Below are positions 35,250 through 45,021 of a DNA stretch of 64,000 nt, piece by piece. Numbering within the stretch: position 1 is the first letter of the stretch; each line of letters begins with the position of its first letter. Both the position numbers and the translations under genes were made by a program. The stretch is taken from the NCBI GenBank assembly GCA_024707405.1, contig JANPZU010000005.1, positions 310,001 to 374,000 on the forward strand. The letters run 5' to 3'. The notes below the pieces were generated by a model that was given only the letters and a program-made list of their open reading frames with translations, was not told the DNA's origin and ran no database searches. Origin of the DNA: Luteimonas sp. (GTDB lineage: Bacteria > Pseudomonadota > Gammaproteobacteria > Xanthomonadales > Xanthomonadaceae).

Positions 35250-35774
35250 TCAGGCGGCGTTTGGTTGTCTTGCGTAGCCAGCCCGTCCTCGACGAGGCAT
35301 GGCGCGTGCCGGGGCATGCCACCGGCCAAAGTCGGCCACGGGCAGGCATTCGATGAACCCATGGCCCGGCATGCACAGGTCGCCGTGCATGTTTCCCGCC
35401 ACGGCCGGTGCACTATTGATCGATTCCGGCGCGCACCCGCTGGCGAGGGCATGCAGCGCGACTTCTCCCAGTAGCGGGTGGCGCATGGGCAGGTGCAACG
35501 TCCCCGTGCCGGCATGCTGTCGCACGGTGGCAAGGGCTGTTGCCATATTGATGTGCTGGACGGCCAGGCCGTCATCGCGGCCTATTCCTGGTGCGGCGAT
35601 CTCCAGCAGGCGGACGCGCCTTGGGTCTGTACGCCTGAGTTTGTCTAATGCCTGCCGGGCCAGTTGCGAGCGTCCGGGGTCTCGAAGATCGCCCACGTAG
35701 ATCAGGCGTGCCGAGGTGGCGACTGGGTCGTGGTGCTGCGTGGTTGCGGTGTTGCTCGTGCGATTGGCGGCCAT
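35250..35774 (-). CDS. Conserved-looking hypothetical protein, strong ribosome binding site
   Basis: 174 residues, not recognised. The start is well supported: AGGAGGTGAGCC precedes the ATG at 35774, a near-perfect match to the 16S tail. The N-terminus is disordered (Thr/Asn/His-rich); residues about 22-60 look like an alternating strand-helix unit (RLIYVGDLRDPGRSQLARQA). The middle has LPMRHPLLGEVALHALA, and the C-terminus is Arg-rich. No signal peptide or membrane segment is visible. It is transcribed against all polymer genes around it, so it may be independent of them. Confidence 0.6.
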   Translation of the reverse strand: MAANRTSNTATTQHHDPVATSARLIYVGDLRDPGRSQLARQALDKLRRTDPRRVRLLEIAAPGIGRDDGLAVQHINMATALATVRQHAGTGTLHLPMRHPLLGEVALHALASGCAPESINSAPAVAGNMHGDLCMPGHGFIECLPVADFGRWHAPARAMPRRGRAGYARQPNAA

Positions 35775-35983
35775 GGCTCACCTCCTGTCGCGGACAGTGT
35801 CGTGTCGATTCGTGGCACTACGATGACAGTGCGGCCCGTCAGCGATGGTCGGGGAAGCGAAGGTTTGAGCTATGCTTTTCGCGGACATGAGCGATGCCGT
35901 GACCTGCCGTCCGTCGACACACGGGTTGCCCGCCTGGGAGGCGGCCATGTCGATCCCATCGACCAGTCTCCTTCGATCAAAGC

Positions 35984-38326
35984 GTGCCTAACCAGACCAC
36001 CAAAGCCCCCGGCGTTACGATGGCCTTGCAGTCCGATGCTTCATCTAAGCATCTGATGCTGCTGCCCGGGCCGAAGCTCGTCCCGCTGCAGGGGCAGGAA
36101 GGCTGGCGATCGATCGACGGGTTCGCCGAATTCCACGTTGCGTCCCTGGATGCGGAGCCCATCGTCCCGGCGGGGTGGTACGTCGTGTCGATGGAGACCG
36201 AGTGCCTAGACGCGGAGGCATTGCGCCCCGAATTGAGGCTGGACGTCGCGGCTGGTGATGCCTCCGTCGGGCCGTTGCGCAGGTTGCTGCCTGCGATGCG
36301 TGGCCAGGCATCCGTTGAAACCTTGCTGCGCATCGAGTTCCCGGTGACGGCGTTGCGAATGAGGCCGACGGATGCGCCTGCGCGTTTCCGCATCCAGTCC
36401 ATGGGCCTGCGGCGCCTGTCGCGCCGGCAGGCCTTGTCCTGGATGCTGGGGGGTGGTGGCGCACCGGGCTGGGGCTTCGTGCGCAACGCTGGGAGGTTCG
36501 CGATCAAGGTGCTGCGCGGAGGTCTTGCACGCGCGGTGGAGTCGACCTACGGCGAGTATCGGAGTGGACAGCTGCCGCCGCCCCCCGAGGGTTACCTGGA
36601 CTGGGTGTCGCGATTCGACACGCTGGACGACGAAACGCTTTCGCGATTGGCGCAATGGGCCGAGGAACTGTCGCGACGCGGGCCGTTGATTTCGATCGTG
36701 CTGCCCGTCTACCAGACACCGGAACGCTGGTTGCGCCGTTGCCTGGACAGCGTGCAGGCGCAGTTGTATGCGAACTGGGAACTCTGCGTGTCCGACGATG
36801 CCTCCGCCGATCCGCGCGTCATGGAGGTCGTCCGCGAGTACGCGGCCGAGGATCCGCGGATCCGCTTCGTCCGCAGGGACGTCAACGGCCACATCTCGGA
36901 ATCGTCGAACTCGGCGTTGTCGCTGGCCACGGGCGAATACGTCTCCTTCCTCGACCACGACGATGAATTGCGCCCGCACGCGCTGCTGGAGATGGCGGCC
37001 GCGATCGATGCGGATCCGGCGCTGGATCTGTTGTATTCCGACGAGGACAAGATCGACGGGGACGGCAAACGATTCGACCCGTATTTCAAGCCGGACTGGA
37101 ATCCCGACCTGCTCAGGGCCCAGAACTACCTGTGCCATTTCACGGTAGTCAGGCGCTCGCTTGTCGAGCAGGCTGGCCGGTTCAGGCCCTCGTTCGAAGG
37201 TGCGCAGGATCACGACCTGTTCCTGCGCTGTGCCGAGCGCACGGTTGGCGCGCGGATCAGGCACGTCCCCAGGGTGCTCTACCACTGGCGTGCCATCGCA
37301 GGCTCGACCGCTCTTGCGCGGGGCGAGAAGGACTATGCGTCCTCGGCTGGCGAACGCGCTGTCCAGTCGCACCTCGACAGGATCGCGCCGGGTGCGCATG
37401 TGGAAGTGCTGCCGCGTGGGCACTACCGCGTGGCCTGGCCGCTGCCAGCCCCGGCCCCGAAGGTTTCGATCCTGATCCCGACGCGCGATCACGTGGACTT
37501 GTTGCGGCAGTGCGTGTCCAGCATCGTCGAGCGCACGACCTATCCGGATTACGAGATCGTGATCGTCGACAACCAGTCGTCCCAGGCGGATGCACTGCGC
37601 TATCTGGACGAGGTTCGGAGCGACCAGCGGATCAAGGTGCTCAAGTACGACGCGCCGTTCAATTTCTCCGCGATCAATAACGCGGCCGTCGATGCAGCGA
37701 CAGGCAGCATCGTGTGCCTGCTCAACAACGACATCGAGGTGATCTCGCCCGGCTGGCTGGAGGAAATGGCCGGACACGCATCGCGACCGGACATCGGGGC
37801 GGTCGGTGCCATGTTGTACTACCCCAACGACCTCATCCAGCACGGTGGCGTGCTGCTGGGCATTGGTGGCGTGGCCAACCACGCCTTCTGCGGGGAGCCG
37901 CGCGGATACGGCGGCCATGGCGGACGTGCGCTGGTGGCGCAGAACGTGTCGGCCGTGACTGCGGCATGCTTGATGGTCAGGCGCGAGGTCTACCTGCAGG
38001 TCGGCGGCATGGATGAACGGCTGGCGGTCGCCTTCAATGACGTCGACTTCTGCCTGCGTGTTCGTGAACAGGGGTACCGCAACCTGTGGACGCCGCATGC
38101 CGAGTTGTACCACCACGAGTCGGCAAGCCGGGGCGCGGAAGACAACCCGGAAAAGGTGGCGAGGTTCGCTCGTGAAGTGGCGTTCATGCAGGACAGGTGG
38201 GGGCATGTCCTGCAGGACGACCCGGCCTACAACCCGAACCTGACGCTGGCATTTGCCATGCGCAGTTTCGACCTGGCATGGCCACCGCGCGTCCACTGGC
38301 CGTGGCAGGATCGGGACAGCGTCTGA
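35984..38326 (+). CDS. Glycosyltransferase with two tandem GT2 (GT-A) domains
   Basis: 780 residues from a GTG at 35984, or 768 from the ATG at 36020; neither has a clear ribosome binding site. Residues about 25-150 form a beta-rich N-terminal domain. GT2 domain one (about 225-450) has ISIVLPVYQTPERWL, CVSDDASAD, FLDHDDEL (the DXD-type motif) and YSDEDKIDG. Domain two (about 490-740) has VSILIPTRDHVDLL, EIVIVDNQSS, CLLNNDIEVIS, GAVGAMLYYP and AFNDVDFCLRV. Both catalytic cores look intact. Two-domain GT2 enzymes of this form elongate O-antigen or capsule chains with alternating linkages. It sits at the end of the polymer locus and is convergent with the TylF-like gene. Confidence 0.9.
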   Translation: MPNQTTKAPGVTMALQSDASSKHLMLLPGPKLVPLQGQEGWRSIDGFAEFHVASLDAEPIVPAGWYVVSMETECLDAEALRPELRLDVAAGDASVGPLRRLLPAMRGQASVETLLRIEFPVTALRMRPTDAPARFRIQSMGLRRLSRRQALSWMLGGGGAPGWGFVRNAGRFAIKVLRGGLARAVESTYGEYRSGQLPPPPEGYLDWVSRFDTLDDETLSRLAQWAEELSRRGPLISIVLPVYQTPERWLRRCLDSVQAQLYANWELCVSDDASADPRVMEVVREYAAEDPRIRFVRRDVNGHISESSNSALSLATGEYVSFLDHDDELRPHALLEMAAAIDADPALDLLYSDEDKIDGDGKRFDPYFKPDWNPDLLRAQNYLCHFTVVRRSLVEQAGRFRPSFEGAQDHDLFLRCAERTVGARIRHVPRVLYHWRAIAGSTALARGEKDYASSAGERAVQSHLDRIAPGAHVEVLPRGHYRVAWPLPAPAPKVSILIPTRDHVDLLRQCVSSIVERTTYPDYEIVIVDNQSSQADALRYLDEVRSDQRIKVLKYDAPFNFSAINNAAVDAATGSIVCLLNNDIEVISPGWLEEMAGHASRPDIGAVGAMLYYPNDLIQHGGVLLGIGGVANHAFCGEPRGYGGHGGRALVAQNVSAVTAACLMVRREVYLQVGGMDERLAVAFNDVDFCLRVREQGYRNLWTPHAELYHHESASRGAEDNPEKVARFAREVAFMQDRWGHVLQDDPAYNPNLTLAFAMRSFDLAWPPRVHWPWQDRDSV

Positions 38327-38353
38327 ATCCCGTCCTGAGGCGGCGATTCGAGC

Positions 38354-39067
38354 TTATGCGTTGCGGTCGATGATCCTGACGGCCACCTGCTTGTTGCTGC
38401 GGACTGCGCCGAGGTACTCATATCCCAGGCCGCTGCCGGCGATGAATTCCATGAACGCCTTGTGTTCGTGCTCCCGCCAGCCCGGGTAATTGAAATACTC
38501 GTCGAAGACGATGAGGGTGCCGGGTTTGATGCGGTCGCCGAGCAGGCCGAAGATGGTCTTCGTCGATGAGTACAGATCGCAATCGACGTGCAGGATGGAG
38601 ACATCCGCTTCATGCTGCCCGAGGAAGCCGGGCAGGGTTTCGTTGAACCAGCCGATGACCAGTTCCACGTTGGCCAATGTCTTGGGAACCGCTTGGGCGA
38701 AATGCGATTTCTGGTAGTCGGTTCGCCACGCTTCGGGCAAGCCCTCGAAACTGTCGAAGCCATAGACCTTGTCCGCCGGGAACAGCTTGGCGAGGCGGTT
38801 GATGCTCCTTCCACCGGCGACGCCGAATTCCATGATCAGCCCGGGGATCTCCCGCTTGGGGAAGATCGCGTTGTGCAGCTTGACGCGTGAGCCGAAGAGC
38901 GGCGTCGTGAGCATGTGCTTCTCGAAATACGACGCGGTATCCGCCGCAGCCATGAGCTTGCCGATCTTCCAGAAGTCGTATCCACCCTTCGACTTTCCGA
39001 ACCATTCGTCCAGTGCGGCAAGCAGCGGGGCATGGTGGTCGCGCGAACCGTCGTCATTCGGATGCAT
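38354..39067 (-). CDS. TylF/MycF-type SAM-dependent methyltransferase
   Basis: 237 residues from the ATG at 39067; an upstream ATG at 39103 adds 12 residues without family similarity. Motifs of the macrocin O-methyltransferase family are clear: [19 protein letters not shown] (SAM loop), [14 protein letters not shown], metal- and sugar-binding [13 protein letters not shown], and [11 protein letters not shown]. These enzymes methylate sugar hydroxyl groups in the presence of Mg2+. Lying tail to tail with the GT2 gene, it could modify the exported glycan, though it is transcribed separately. Confidence 0.88.
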   Translation of the reverse strand: MHPNDDGSRDHHAPLLAALDEWFGKSKGGYDFWKIGKLMAAADTASYFEKHMLTTPLFGSRVKLHNAIFPKREIPGLIMEFGVAGGRSINRLAKLFPADKVYGFDSFEGLPEAWRTDYQKSHFAQAVPKTLANVELVIGWFNETLPGFLGQHEADVSILHVDCDLYSSTKTIFGLLGDRIKPGTLIVFDEYFNYPGWREHEHKAFMEFIAGSGLGYEYLGAVRSNKQVAVRIIDRNA

Positions 39068-39253
39068 GCAGGGATCCCGTCCAAGGCTTGAGTGTTGTGG
39101 CACGCCGCGCCGTGGCGGACGTGCCTGGCATGATGACTATCCTACGGCGTGCAAGTCGCCATGGTGCGTTTGGATCATGCGGCGGGGTGGCAGGTGGCAA
39201 GCCCGGCCCGGTCGGGAACCGGGCATCTCTTGCGTGCCCCCGCACCGCAGCGA

Positions 39254-40192
39254 TCAAAGTGCGGCTTCAAGTTCCGGCAACAGCGTGAACAGGTCGCCGA
39301 CCAGTCCGATGTCGGCGATCTCGAAGATCGGCGCCTCCGGATCCTTGTTGATCGCCACGATGGTGCCAGCGTCCTTGATCCCGGTCAGGTGCTGGATCGC
39401 GCCCGAGATACCCACGGCCACGTACAGCTCCGGCGCGATGATCTTGCCCGTCTGGCCGACCTGCAGCTCGTTGGGCACGTAACCGGCATCGACCGCCGCG
39501 CGCGAGGCGCCTACGCCCGCGCCAAGCTTGTCGGCCAGCGTGTAGATGATCTTGAAGTTCTCCGCCGAGCCCACGCCGCGGCCGCCGGAGACCACACGCT
39601 TGGCACTCTGCAGGTCGGGCCGGTCGGACTTGCCGGCGGCAAGGCCCACGAAGCGGGTGTGCGTGGGCAGGCTGGCCTCGACATTGGCCGCTTCGACCGG
39701 GGCGCTGTTCCCGCCTGCCGCTTCCGGCCACGAGGCCGTGCGCACCGTGGCCACGACCACCTGGTCGGCCGGGGCCTCGACCGTGATGATCGCGTTGCCG
39801 GCATAGATCGGGCGCTTGAAGACATGGCTGCCCTCGACCGCCATCAGGTCGGAGACCTGGTTCACCCCCAGCAGGGCCGCCACGCAGGGCAGCAGATCCT
39901 TGCCGAAGGTGGTCGAGGGCGCGAAGACGTGGGTGTAGCCCTCGGCCAGCTTGGCGACCTGCGGCGCAAGCACCTGGGCGATGGCGTGCTCGTTGGCGGC
40001 GTTGGCCACGGCCAGCACCTTGGTGACGCCGGCGATCCGGGCGGCCTCGGTCGCGGCGGCGGCCGGATCATCGGCCAGCACGGCCACGTCGATGGCTTCC
40101 GGGTTGAGCGCGGCGGCCGCGCTGACGGTCTTGGCGGTGCTGCCGTTGAGCTTGCCGCCCAGGTGTTCGGCGATGACGAGAACCTTGGTCAT
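39254..40192 (-). CDS. etfA: Electron transfer flavoprotein alpha subunit
   Basis: 312 residues, standard length. The N-terminal domain begins [15 protein letters not shown]. The C-terminal FAD-binding domain shows [39 protein letters not shown] and [20 protein letters not shown]. With EtfB it carries electrons from acyl-CoA dehydrogenases to ETF-ubiquinone oxidoreductase, which is encoded at 45-46.6 kb. Its ATG overlaps the last base of etfB's TAA, so the two are co-translated. Confidence 0.96.
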   Translation of the reverse strand: MTKVLVIAEHLGGKLNGSTAKTVSAAAALNPEAIDVAVLADDPAAAATEAARIAGVTKVLAVANAANEHAIAQVLAPQVAKLAEGYTHVFAPSTTFGKDLLPCVAALLGVNQVSDLMAVEGSHVFKRPIYAGNAIITVEAPADQVVVATVRTASWPEAAGGNSAPVEAANVEASLPTHTRFVGLAAGKSDRPDLQSAKRVVSGGRGVGSAENFKIIYTLADKLGAGVGASRAAVDAGYVPNELQVGQTGKIIAPELYVAVGISGAIQHLTGIKDAGTIVAINKDPEAPIFEIADIGLVGDLFTLLPELEAAL

Positions 40193-40938
40193 TACAGCAA
40201 CCCCTTGTGCTTGAGTGCGGCGACCAGTTCGGCCGCGTCCTTCACCATCACGCCCTTGCTGCGCTTGGCCGGCGGGGCATAGTGGGTGGTCTTGAGCGTG
40301 TCGGCAGCCTCCACGCCCAGATCGGCCAGCGGGATCGTCTCCAGCGGCTTGCTCTTGGCCTTCATGATGTCGGGCAGCTTGATGAAGCGCGGCTCGTTCA
40401 GGCGCAGGTCGGTGGTGACCACGGCCGGCAGGTCGACTTCCAGCGTCTCAAGGCCGGCGTCGACTTCGCGCGTTACCGTGGCCTTGCCACCTTCGACCTC
40501 CAGCTTGCTGGCGAATGTCGCCTGCGGCCGGCCCCACAGCGTGGCCAGCATCTGGCCGGTCTGGTTGGCGTCGTCGTCGATGGCCTGCTTGCCCAGGATC
40601 ACCAGATCCGGGGACTCCTTCTCGACCAGCTTGAGCAAGGCCCGGGCGGCGGTCAGCGGCTGCACCGGCCCGTCTGCGACCACGTGCAGGGCGCGGTTGG
40701 CGCCCATCGCTAGACCGTTGCGCAGGTGCGCCTGGGCGTCGGCCGGGGCGATGGTGGCCACCACGACTTCGGTCGCGATGCCCTTGTCGCGCAGCCGCAG
40801 CGCCTCTTCCAGCGCGATCTCGTCGAAGGGGTTGGGCGAGAGCTTCACGCCCTCGGTCACCACGCCGGAACCATCCGGCTTGACCTGGATGCGGACGTTG
40901 TAGTCCACCACGCGCTTGTACGCGACGAGGATTTTCAT
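40192..40938 (-). CDS. etfB: Electron transfer flavoprotein beta subunit
   Basis: 248 residues starting [17 protein letters not shown]. The AMP-binding family motifs are present ([38 protein letters not shown]), as is the recognition-loop region [20 protein letters not shown]. It forms the heterodimer with EtfA. A longer start at 41163 adds 75 residues with no family similarity and is rejected. It is transcribed divergently from the CoA-transferase genes with 167 bases between them. Confidence 0.96.
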   Translation of the reverse strand: MKILVAYKRVVDYNVRIQVKPDGSGVVTEGVKLSPNPFDEIALEEALRLRDKGIATEVVVATIAPADAQAHLRNGLAMGANRALHVVADGPVQPLTAARALLKLVEKESPDLVILGKQAIDDDANQTGQMLATLWGRPQATFASKLEVEGGKATVTREVDAGLETLEVDLPAVVTTDLRLNEPRFIKLPDIMKAKSKPLETIPLADLGVEAADTLKTTHYAPPAKRSKGVMVKDAAELVAALKHKGLL

Positions 40939-41069
40939 GGGGTGGAAGTCCTTGCAGGGCGGAGGCGTCGTGCCCCGGAGCGATACGGATTTTAGCGGTC
41001 GTGCGCCATCCGTGCGAGCGCAAGCCTGCCATTGTCCCTTGGTGCGATGGCGGGTGGCATGGGGCCGGG

Positions 41070-41075
41070 TAGAAT
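41070..41075 (+). promoter_or_regulatory. Putative -10 box of the CoA-transferase operon
   Basis: TAGAAT, 30 bases before the start codon, the same spacing and sequence as at 14824. No matching -35 box is evident. Confidence 0.35.
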
Positions 41076-41105
41076 TCGGCATCGGTTTGTCTACAAGGCA
41101 CGTCC

Positions 41106-41834
41106 ATGGCGCAATCCTCAGGAGCCGGCATCGTCGGCAAGCTTTATCCGGATGCCGCGACATCCCTCGCGGGAGTGGTTGCGGATGGCCAGATCCTTGC
41201 GGTTGGCGGTTTCGGCCTGTGTGGCATCCCCGAGGCGTTGATCGCCGCGTTGCGCGATTCCGGCGTGAAGGGACTGACCGCGATCTCCAACAATGCCGGC
41301 GTCGATGGCTTCGGCCTCGGCCAACTCCTCGAAACCCGGCAGATACGCAAGATGATTTCGTCCTACGTGGGCGAGAACAAGGAATTCGAGCGCCAATACC
41401 TGGGCGGCGAACTGGAGCTCGAATTCAACCCACAGGGCACCTTGGCAGAGCGCCTGCGTGCCGGTGGTGCGGGCATCCCCGCGTTCTTCACCCGCACCGG
41501 ATACGGCACCGTGGTCGCCGAGGGCAAGGAAACGCGGCAATTCGGCGAACATTGGTACGTCATGGAAACCGCGCTGCTGGCCGACGTGTCGCTGGTCAAG
41601 GCATGGAAGGCCGACAGGGCCGGCAACCTCGTGTTCCGCAAGACCGCGCGCAACTTCAATCCGGCCTGCGCCATGGCGGGGCAGATCTGCGTGGCCGAGG
41701 TGGAGGAATTGGTGGAAGTGGGCGACATCGACCCCGACCACGTCCACCTGCCCGGCATCTACGTCGATCGCATCGTCGTCAACCCGATCCCCGAGAAGCG
41801 CATCGAACAGCGCACCGTGCGAGGAGCCAAGTAA
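41106..41834 (+). CDS. 3-oxoacid (succinyl) CoA-transferase subunit A
   Basis: 242 residues. The family I CoA-transferase alpha subunit shows the oxyanion loop [14 protein letters not shown], then [46 protein letters not shown] and the closing [18 protein letters not shown]. It moves CoA between succinate and 3-oxoacids such as acetoacetate, which is produced by the FAH reaction. The enzyme needs subunit B, whose gene overlaps its stop by one base. Cytoplasmic. Confidence 0.93.
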   Translation: MAQSSGAGIVGKLYPDAATSLAGVVADGQILAVGGFGLCGIPEALIAALRDSGVKGLTAISNNAGVDGFGLGQLLETRQIRKMISSYVGENKEFERQYLGGELELEFNPQGTLAERLRAGGAGIPAFFTRTGYGTVVAEGKETRQFGEHWYVMETALLADVSLVKAWKADRAGNLVFRKTARNFNPACAMAGQICVAEVEELVEVGDIDPDHVHLPGIYVDRIVVNPIPEKRIEQRTVRGAK

Positions 41835-42463
41835 TGCCCTGGAACCGCGACGAAATGGCGCAGCGCGCCGCCCGGGAACTGACCGACGGCGCTTACGTGA
41901 ACCTCGGCATCGGCCTGCCGACGCTGGTGGCGAACTTCATCCCAGAGGGGATGGACGTGTGGCTGCAGTCCGAGAACGGGCTGCTGGGCATCGGCCCGTT
42001 CCCGACCGAGGACGAGGTGGATGCCGACCTGATCAATGCCGGCAAGCAGACCGTCACAGCGCGTGCGGGTGCCAGTTACTTCGGCAGCCACGATAGCTTC
42101 GCGATGATCCGCGGCGGGCACATCGACCTGGCCATTCTCGGCGCCATGCAAGTCACCGACAAGGGCGACCTCGCCAACTGGATGGTGCCGGGCAAGATGG
42201 TCAAGGGCATGGGCGGCGCGATGGATCTGGTGGCCGGGGTCAAGCGCGTGGTGGTGTTGATGGAGCACACCGCCAAGAGTGGCGAGCACAAGATCCTGCC
42301 CGAGTGCACCCTGCCGCTGACTGGTGTGGGGGTCGTCGACCGCATCATCACCGAGCTGGGCGTGTTCGACGTGACCGAGGCCGGGCTGGTGCTGCACGAG
42401 CTCGCACCCGGGGTGACGGAAGCCGAGCTGTCAGGCAAAACCGGGGTGGCGTTCACACGCTAG
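41834..42463 (+). CDS. 3-oxoacid (succinyl) CoA-transferase subunit B
   Basis: 209 residues. The catalytic glutamate lies in [12 protein letters not shown], and other family motifs are [32 protein letters not shown] and [18 protein letters not shown]. The glutamate forms the acyl-CoA intermediate. The ATG shares its first base with the last base of subunit A's TAA. Length and motifs are complete, so an active heteromer is expected. Confidence 0.94.
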   Translation: MPWNRDEMAQRAARELTDGAYVNLGIGLPTLVANFIPEGMDVWLQSENGLLGIGPFPTEDEVDADLINAGKQTVTARAGASYFGSHDSFAMIRGGHIDLAILGAMQVTDKGDLANWMVPGKMVKGMGGAMDLVAGVKRVVVLMEHTAKSGEHKILPECTLPLTGVGVVDRIITELGVFDVTEAGLVLHELAPGVTEAELSGKTGVAFTR

Positions 42464-42577
42464 GCGTGCGCGGCTTCCTGAATCCGCATTTAACTTCCGG
42501 CCATGCACCCGGAGGCGTATGCTGCCAGAATGCCCCGGCTGGGGGCCACTCGATATCGGGTTACAAGAGAACGCTAT

Positions 42578-44914
42578 ATGCGCATTTATCTGGCTGGGAT
42601 CGCCCTGTTCGGCTTGTTGTCGGCAGGATGCACTTCGGATCGGGATCAGTCCCGTGCCGAACGCACCACCGAGGCGGGGAGCGAATCGACGCTCAAGCAG
42701 CAGCAGTATCCGACTGCCGCCTTGCACGCACGTACCGAGGCGACGAACTTCGCTTCGCTTCCGGATCGCGGCGAATTGCTCCGCTACCCAGCCGATCGCG
42801 AGGTCAGGCGTTCGGGCGCCTACACGCTGCATCCTGTCGAGATCAGTGAAGACCATGCGTTGAATGCGATCGCCAGCGGCGAGCTCAAGCTCAATACACC
42901 GGATGGCAAGACGATCGGGATCAAGTACGACCGGATCGAAGAGCATCCGGATGGCAACTGGAGCTGGATCGGCCAGAACGAATCGGGCGAACACGCCCTG
43001 GTCACCTTCGGTGAGCGTGCAGCCTTCGGCGAGGTCTTCGCCAATGGCCGCACCCTGCGGGTGGTGATGCGCAATGGCAGCGCCTGGCTCATGGAAACCA
43101 ATCGGGCGATGCTGGCCGGCAGCCATCACGGCAGGCGCGACGACGGCCCGGACTACCTCATCCCGCCCGAATCGCTGCCCGTGGGCGCCGATGTGTCCAT
43201 GGCGGGCTCGAAGGCAACCAGCACGTCGCCTTCTTCCATCCCGTTGAAAGCGGCGGCAGTGGTGGACGTCGCGGTGGGCTTCACCAACGGTCTCGTCGCG
43301 GCGCAGGGCGGCAGCCAGGCAGGTGCGGCCACCAGGATCGCGTATCTCACCGCATTGACCAACGCGGCCTACCAGCGAAGCGGCGTGAACATGCGGATTC
43401 GCGTGGTGAATGCCACATTGGTGAACTTCGCCGACAACACCGACAACGAAGATGCCTTGCAGAAGCTGACCGGTTACAACCGGGCCACCCAGCAATTCGT
43501 GACCCCCGATGCCGCGTTCAACGACCTGCGCGAAGCGCGCGAAGAATTCGGTGCCGACCTCGTGGTGCTGCTCCGTCCGCATCGCGCCCCGGAACAGAAT
43601 GGCTGTGGCATCGCATGGCTGATCGGCGCCAACGGCAGCAACATCGTCCCGGCCACGCACGAGCGCTTCGGATTCTCGGTCGTCAGCGATGGCGGCGACA
43701 TCGATGAGCGCGATGGCAACGACTACTTCTGCAGCGAGTATTCGCTTGCCCACGAGCTTGGCCACAACATGGGCCAGGTGCACAACCAGGGCGATGCGCC
43801 GGTCGCCGGTCGCCACGCTTATTCGTACGGGTACCGCGAGACCTCGACCAGCGGCTTCCACACGTTGATGGCCTACCCACTCAACAACAGCAGCCAGGAA
43901 GAGATCTCGTACTTCGCCACGCCGCTCATCAATTACGCCGCAGGCCGGCCGATGGGCGTGGCCGCATCGGCGGACAATGTCCGCAGCATGAACGAGACCA
44001 TGCCGCTCATCGCGCAGTTCAGGGCGACCGTTGTGCCGTTGACCGGTATCCGCAACGACTTCGATGGCGATGGTCGTTCGGACATCCTCTGGCGGAACAT
44101 GTCGAATGGCCGCAACCTGTACTGGAGCGGCGGCGACAACAACGACCAGGAAGCCTTGGCCACGATTGCCAGCATGAACTGGGTCGTGGTCGGTACCGGC
44201 GACTTCGACGGCAACGGCAAGACCGACATCCTGTGGCGGAACAACAGCAACAACCGCGTCCAGATCTGGCCGGAAGGCGACCAGTCGAAGGCCATCAACC
44301 GCGCAGACGTCGCCTTCGCGACATGGCAGGTCGTGGGTATCGGTGATTTCAACAACGATGGTCGCGATGACATCCTGTGGCGGAACATGTCCAACGGACG
44401 CAATCTGTACTGGAGTGGCGGCAATTCGTCGTCTGCGGTCGAACTGGCCCAGGTCTCCGACATGACTTGGCGCGTCGTCGGCGTCGGTGACTTCGACGGC
44501 GATGGTTTCGACGACATCCTGTGGCGCAATACCTCGTCAGGCCGCAACCTCTATTACGGCCGGGGACTCAAGGCGCGCCAGGTCAACCTGGCGACCGTGG
44601 CAGACCAGGGGTGGGTCGTTGTCGGCGTCGGCGACTTCAACGGCGACGGCAAGGACGACGTCCTCTGGCGCCACAGCGTTACCGGCCGCAACCTCTATTA
44701 CGGCAGTGGCAACAAGGCCGAGCAGGTCAACCTTGCCGCCGTAACCGATGTGAATTGGGTGGTCGTGGACGTTGCCGACTACAACGGTGATGGCCGCTCC
44801 GACATCCTGTGGCGCCACCGGGTTTCGGGTCGCGTCCTGTACTACGGCGGCGGCAACAAGAGTGAGCAGGTGAACCTGGCCACGGTGGCAAATACCTGGC
44901 AGATCGTTCCCTGA
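42578..44914 (+). CDS. Secreted metzincin-type metalloprotease with six FG-GAP/VCBS-like repeats
   Basis: 778 residues from the ATG at 42578; a start at 42503 would bury the lipobox. The signal MRIYLAGIALFGLLSAGC gives a lipidation Cys at 18. After a propeptide-like region, the zinc motif HELGHNMGQVH (about 391-401, HExxHxxGxxH) and the Met-turn HTLMAYP (about 427-433) define a reprolysin-like metzincin. From about residue 488 there are six repeats of about 46 residues with DFDGDGRSDILWRN-type Ca-binding loops, expected to make a beta-propeller. The enzyme probably sits on or leaves the outer membrane and cleaves outside proteins. A strong terminator follows. Confidence 0.92.
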   Translation: MRIYLAGIALFGLLSAGCTSDRDQSRAERTTEAGSESTLKQQQYPTAALHARTEATNFASLPDRGELLRYPADREVRRSGAYTLHPVEISEDHALNAIASGELKLNTPDGKTIGIKYDRIEEHPDGNWSWIGQNESGEHALVTFGERAAFGEVFANGRTLRVVMRNGSAWLMETNRAMLAGSHHGRRDDGPDYLIPPESLPVGADVSMAGSKATSTSPSSIPLKAAAVVDVAVGFTNGLVAAQGGSQAGAATRIAYLTALTNAAYQRSGVNMRIRVVNATLVNFADNTDNEDALQKLTGYNRATQQFVTPDAAFNDLREAREEFGADLVVLLRPHRAPEQNGCGIAWLIGANGSNIVPATHERFGFSVVSDGGDIDERDGNDYFCSEYSLAHELGHNMGQVHNQGDAPVAGRHAYSYGYRETSTSGFHTLMAYPLNNSSQEEISYFATPLINYAAGRPMGVAASADNVRSMNETMPLIAQFRATVVPLTGIRNDFDGDGRSDILWRNMSNGRNLYWSGGDNNDQEALATIASMNWVVVGTGDFDGNGKTDILWRNNSNNRVQIWPEGDQSKAINRADVAFATWQVVGIGDFNNDGRDDILWRNMSNGRNLYWSGGNSSSAVELAQVSDMTWRVVGVGDFDGDGFDDILWRNTSSGRNLYYGRGLKARQVNLATVADQGWVVVGVGDFNGDGKDDVLWRHSVTGRNLYYGSGNKAEQVNLAAVTDVNWVVVDVADYNGDGRSDILWRHRVSGRVLYYGGGNKSEQVNLATVANTWQIVP
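44050..44911 (+). repeat. Six tandem propeller-blade repeats within the metalloprotease gene
   Basis: Each unit is about 138-141 bases and encodes DxxxDGxxDILWRxxxxGRxLYW plus a linker ending WxVVGxG. Repeats one and three are close at DNA level (both contain TGGCGGAACATGTC), which suggests recent duplication; the last units use LWRH and LYYG instead. Confidence 0.75.
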
Positions 44915-44975
44915 TCCGGGCCGGAGTCATGCGCGGGCCGAAAGTGCCCGTGCGTGGTGAGAGTGACTGAGAGTG

Positions 44976-45014
44976 ACGGGCGGACGCCATCATGGCCTCC
45001 GCCCGTTTCCTTTT
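44976..45014 (+). terminator. Rho-independent terminator after the metalloprotease gene
   Basis: Stem ACGGGCGGA/TCCGCCCGT (44976-44984 with 44998-45006) followed by TTCCTTTT. It lies between convergent genes and may serve both. Confidence 0.75.
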
Positions 45015-45021
45015 GGTGCCG

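Noticed and set aside
44050..44911. Tandem repeats taken for a CRISPR or DNA satellite
   Set aside because: The periodicity is of codons for propeller blades within one open frame.
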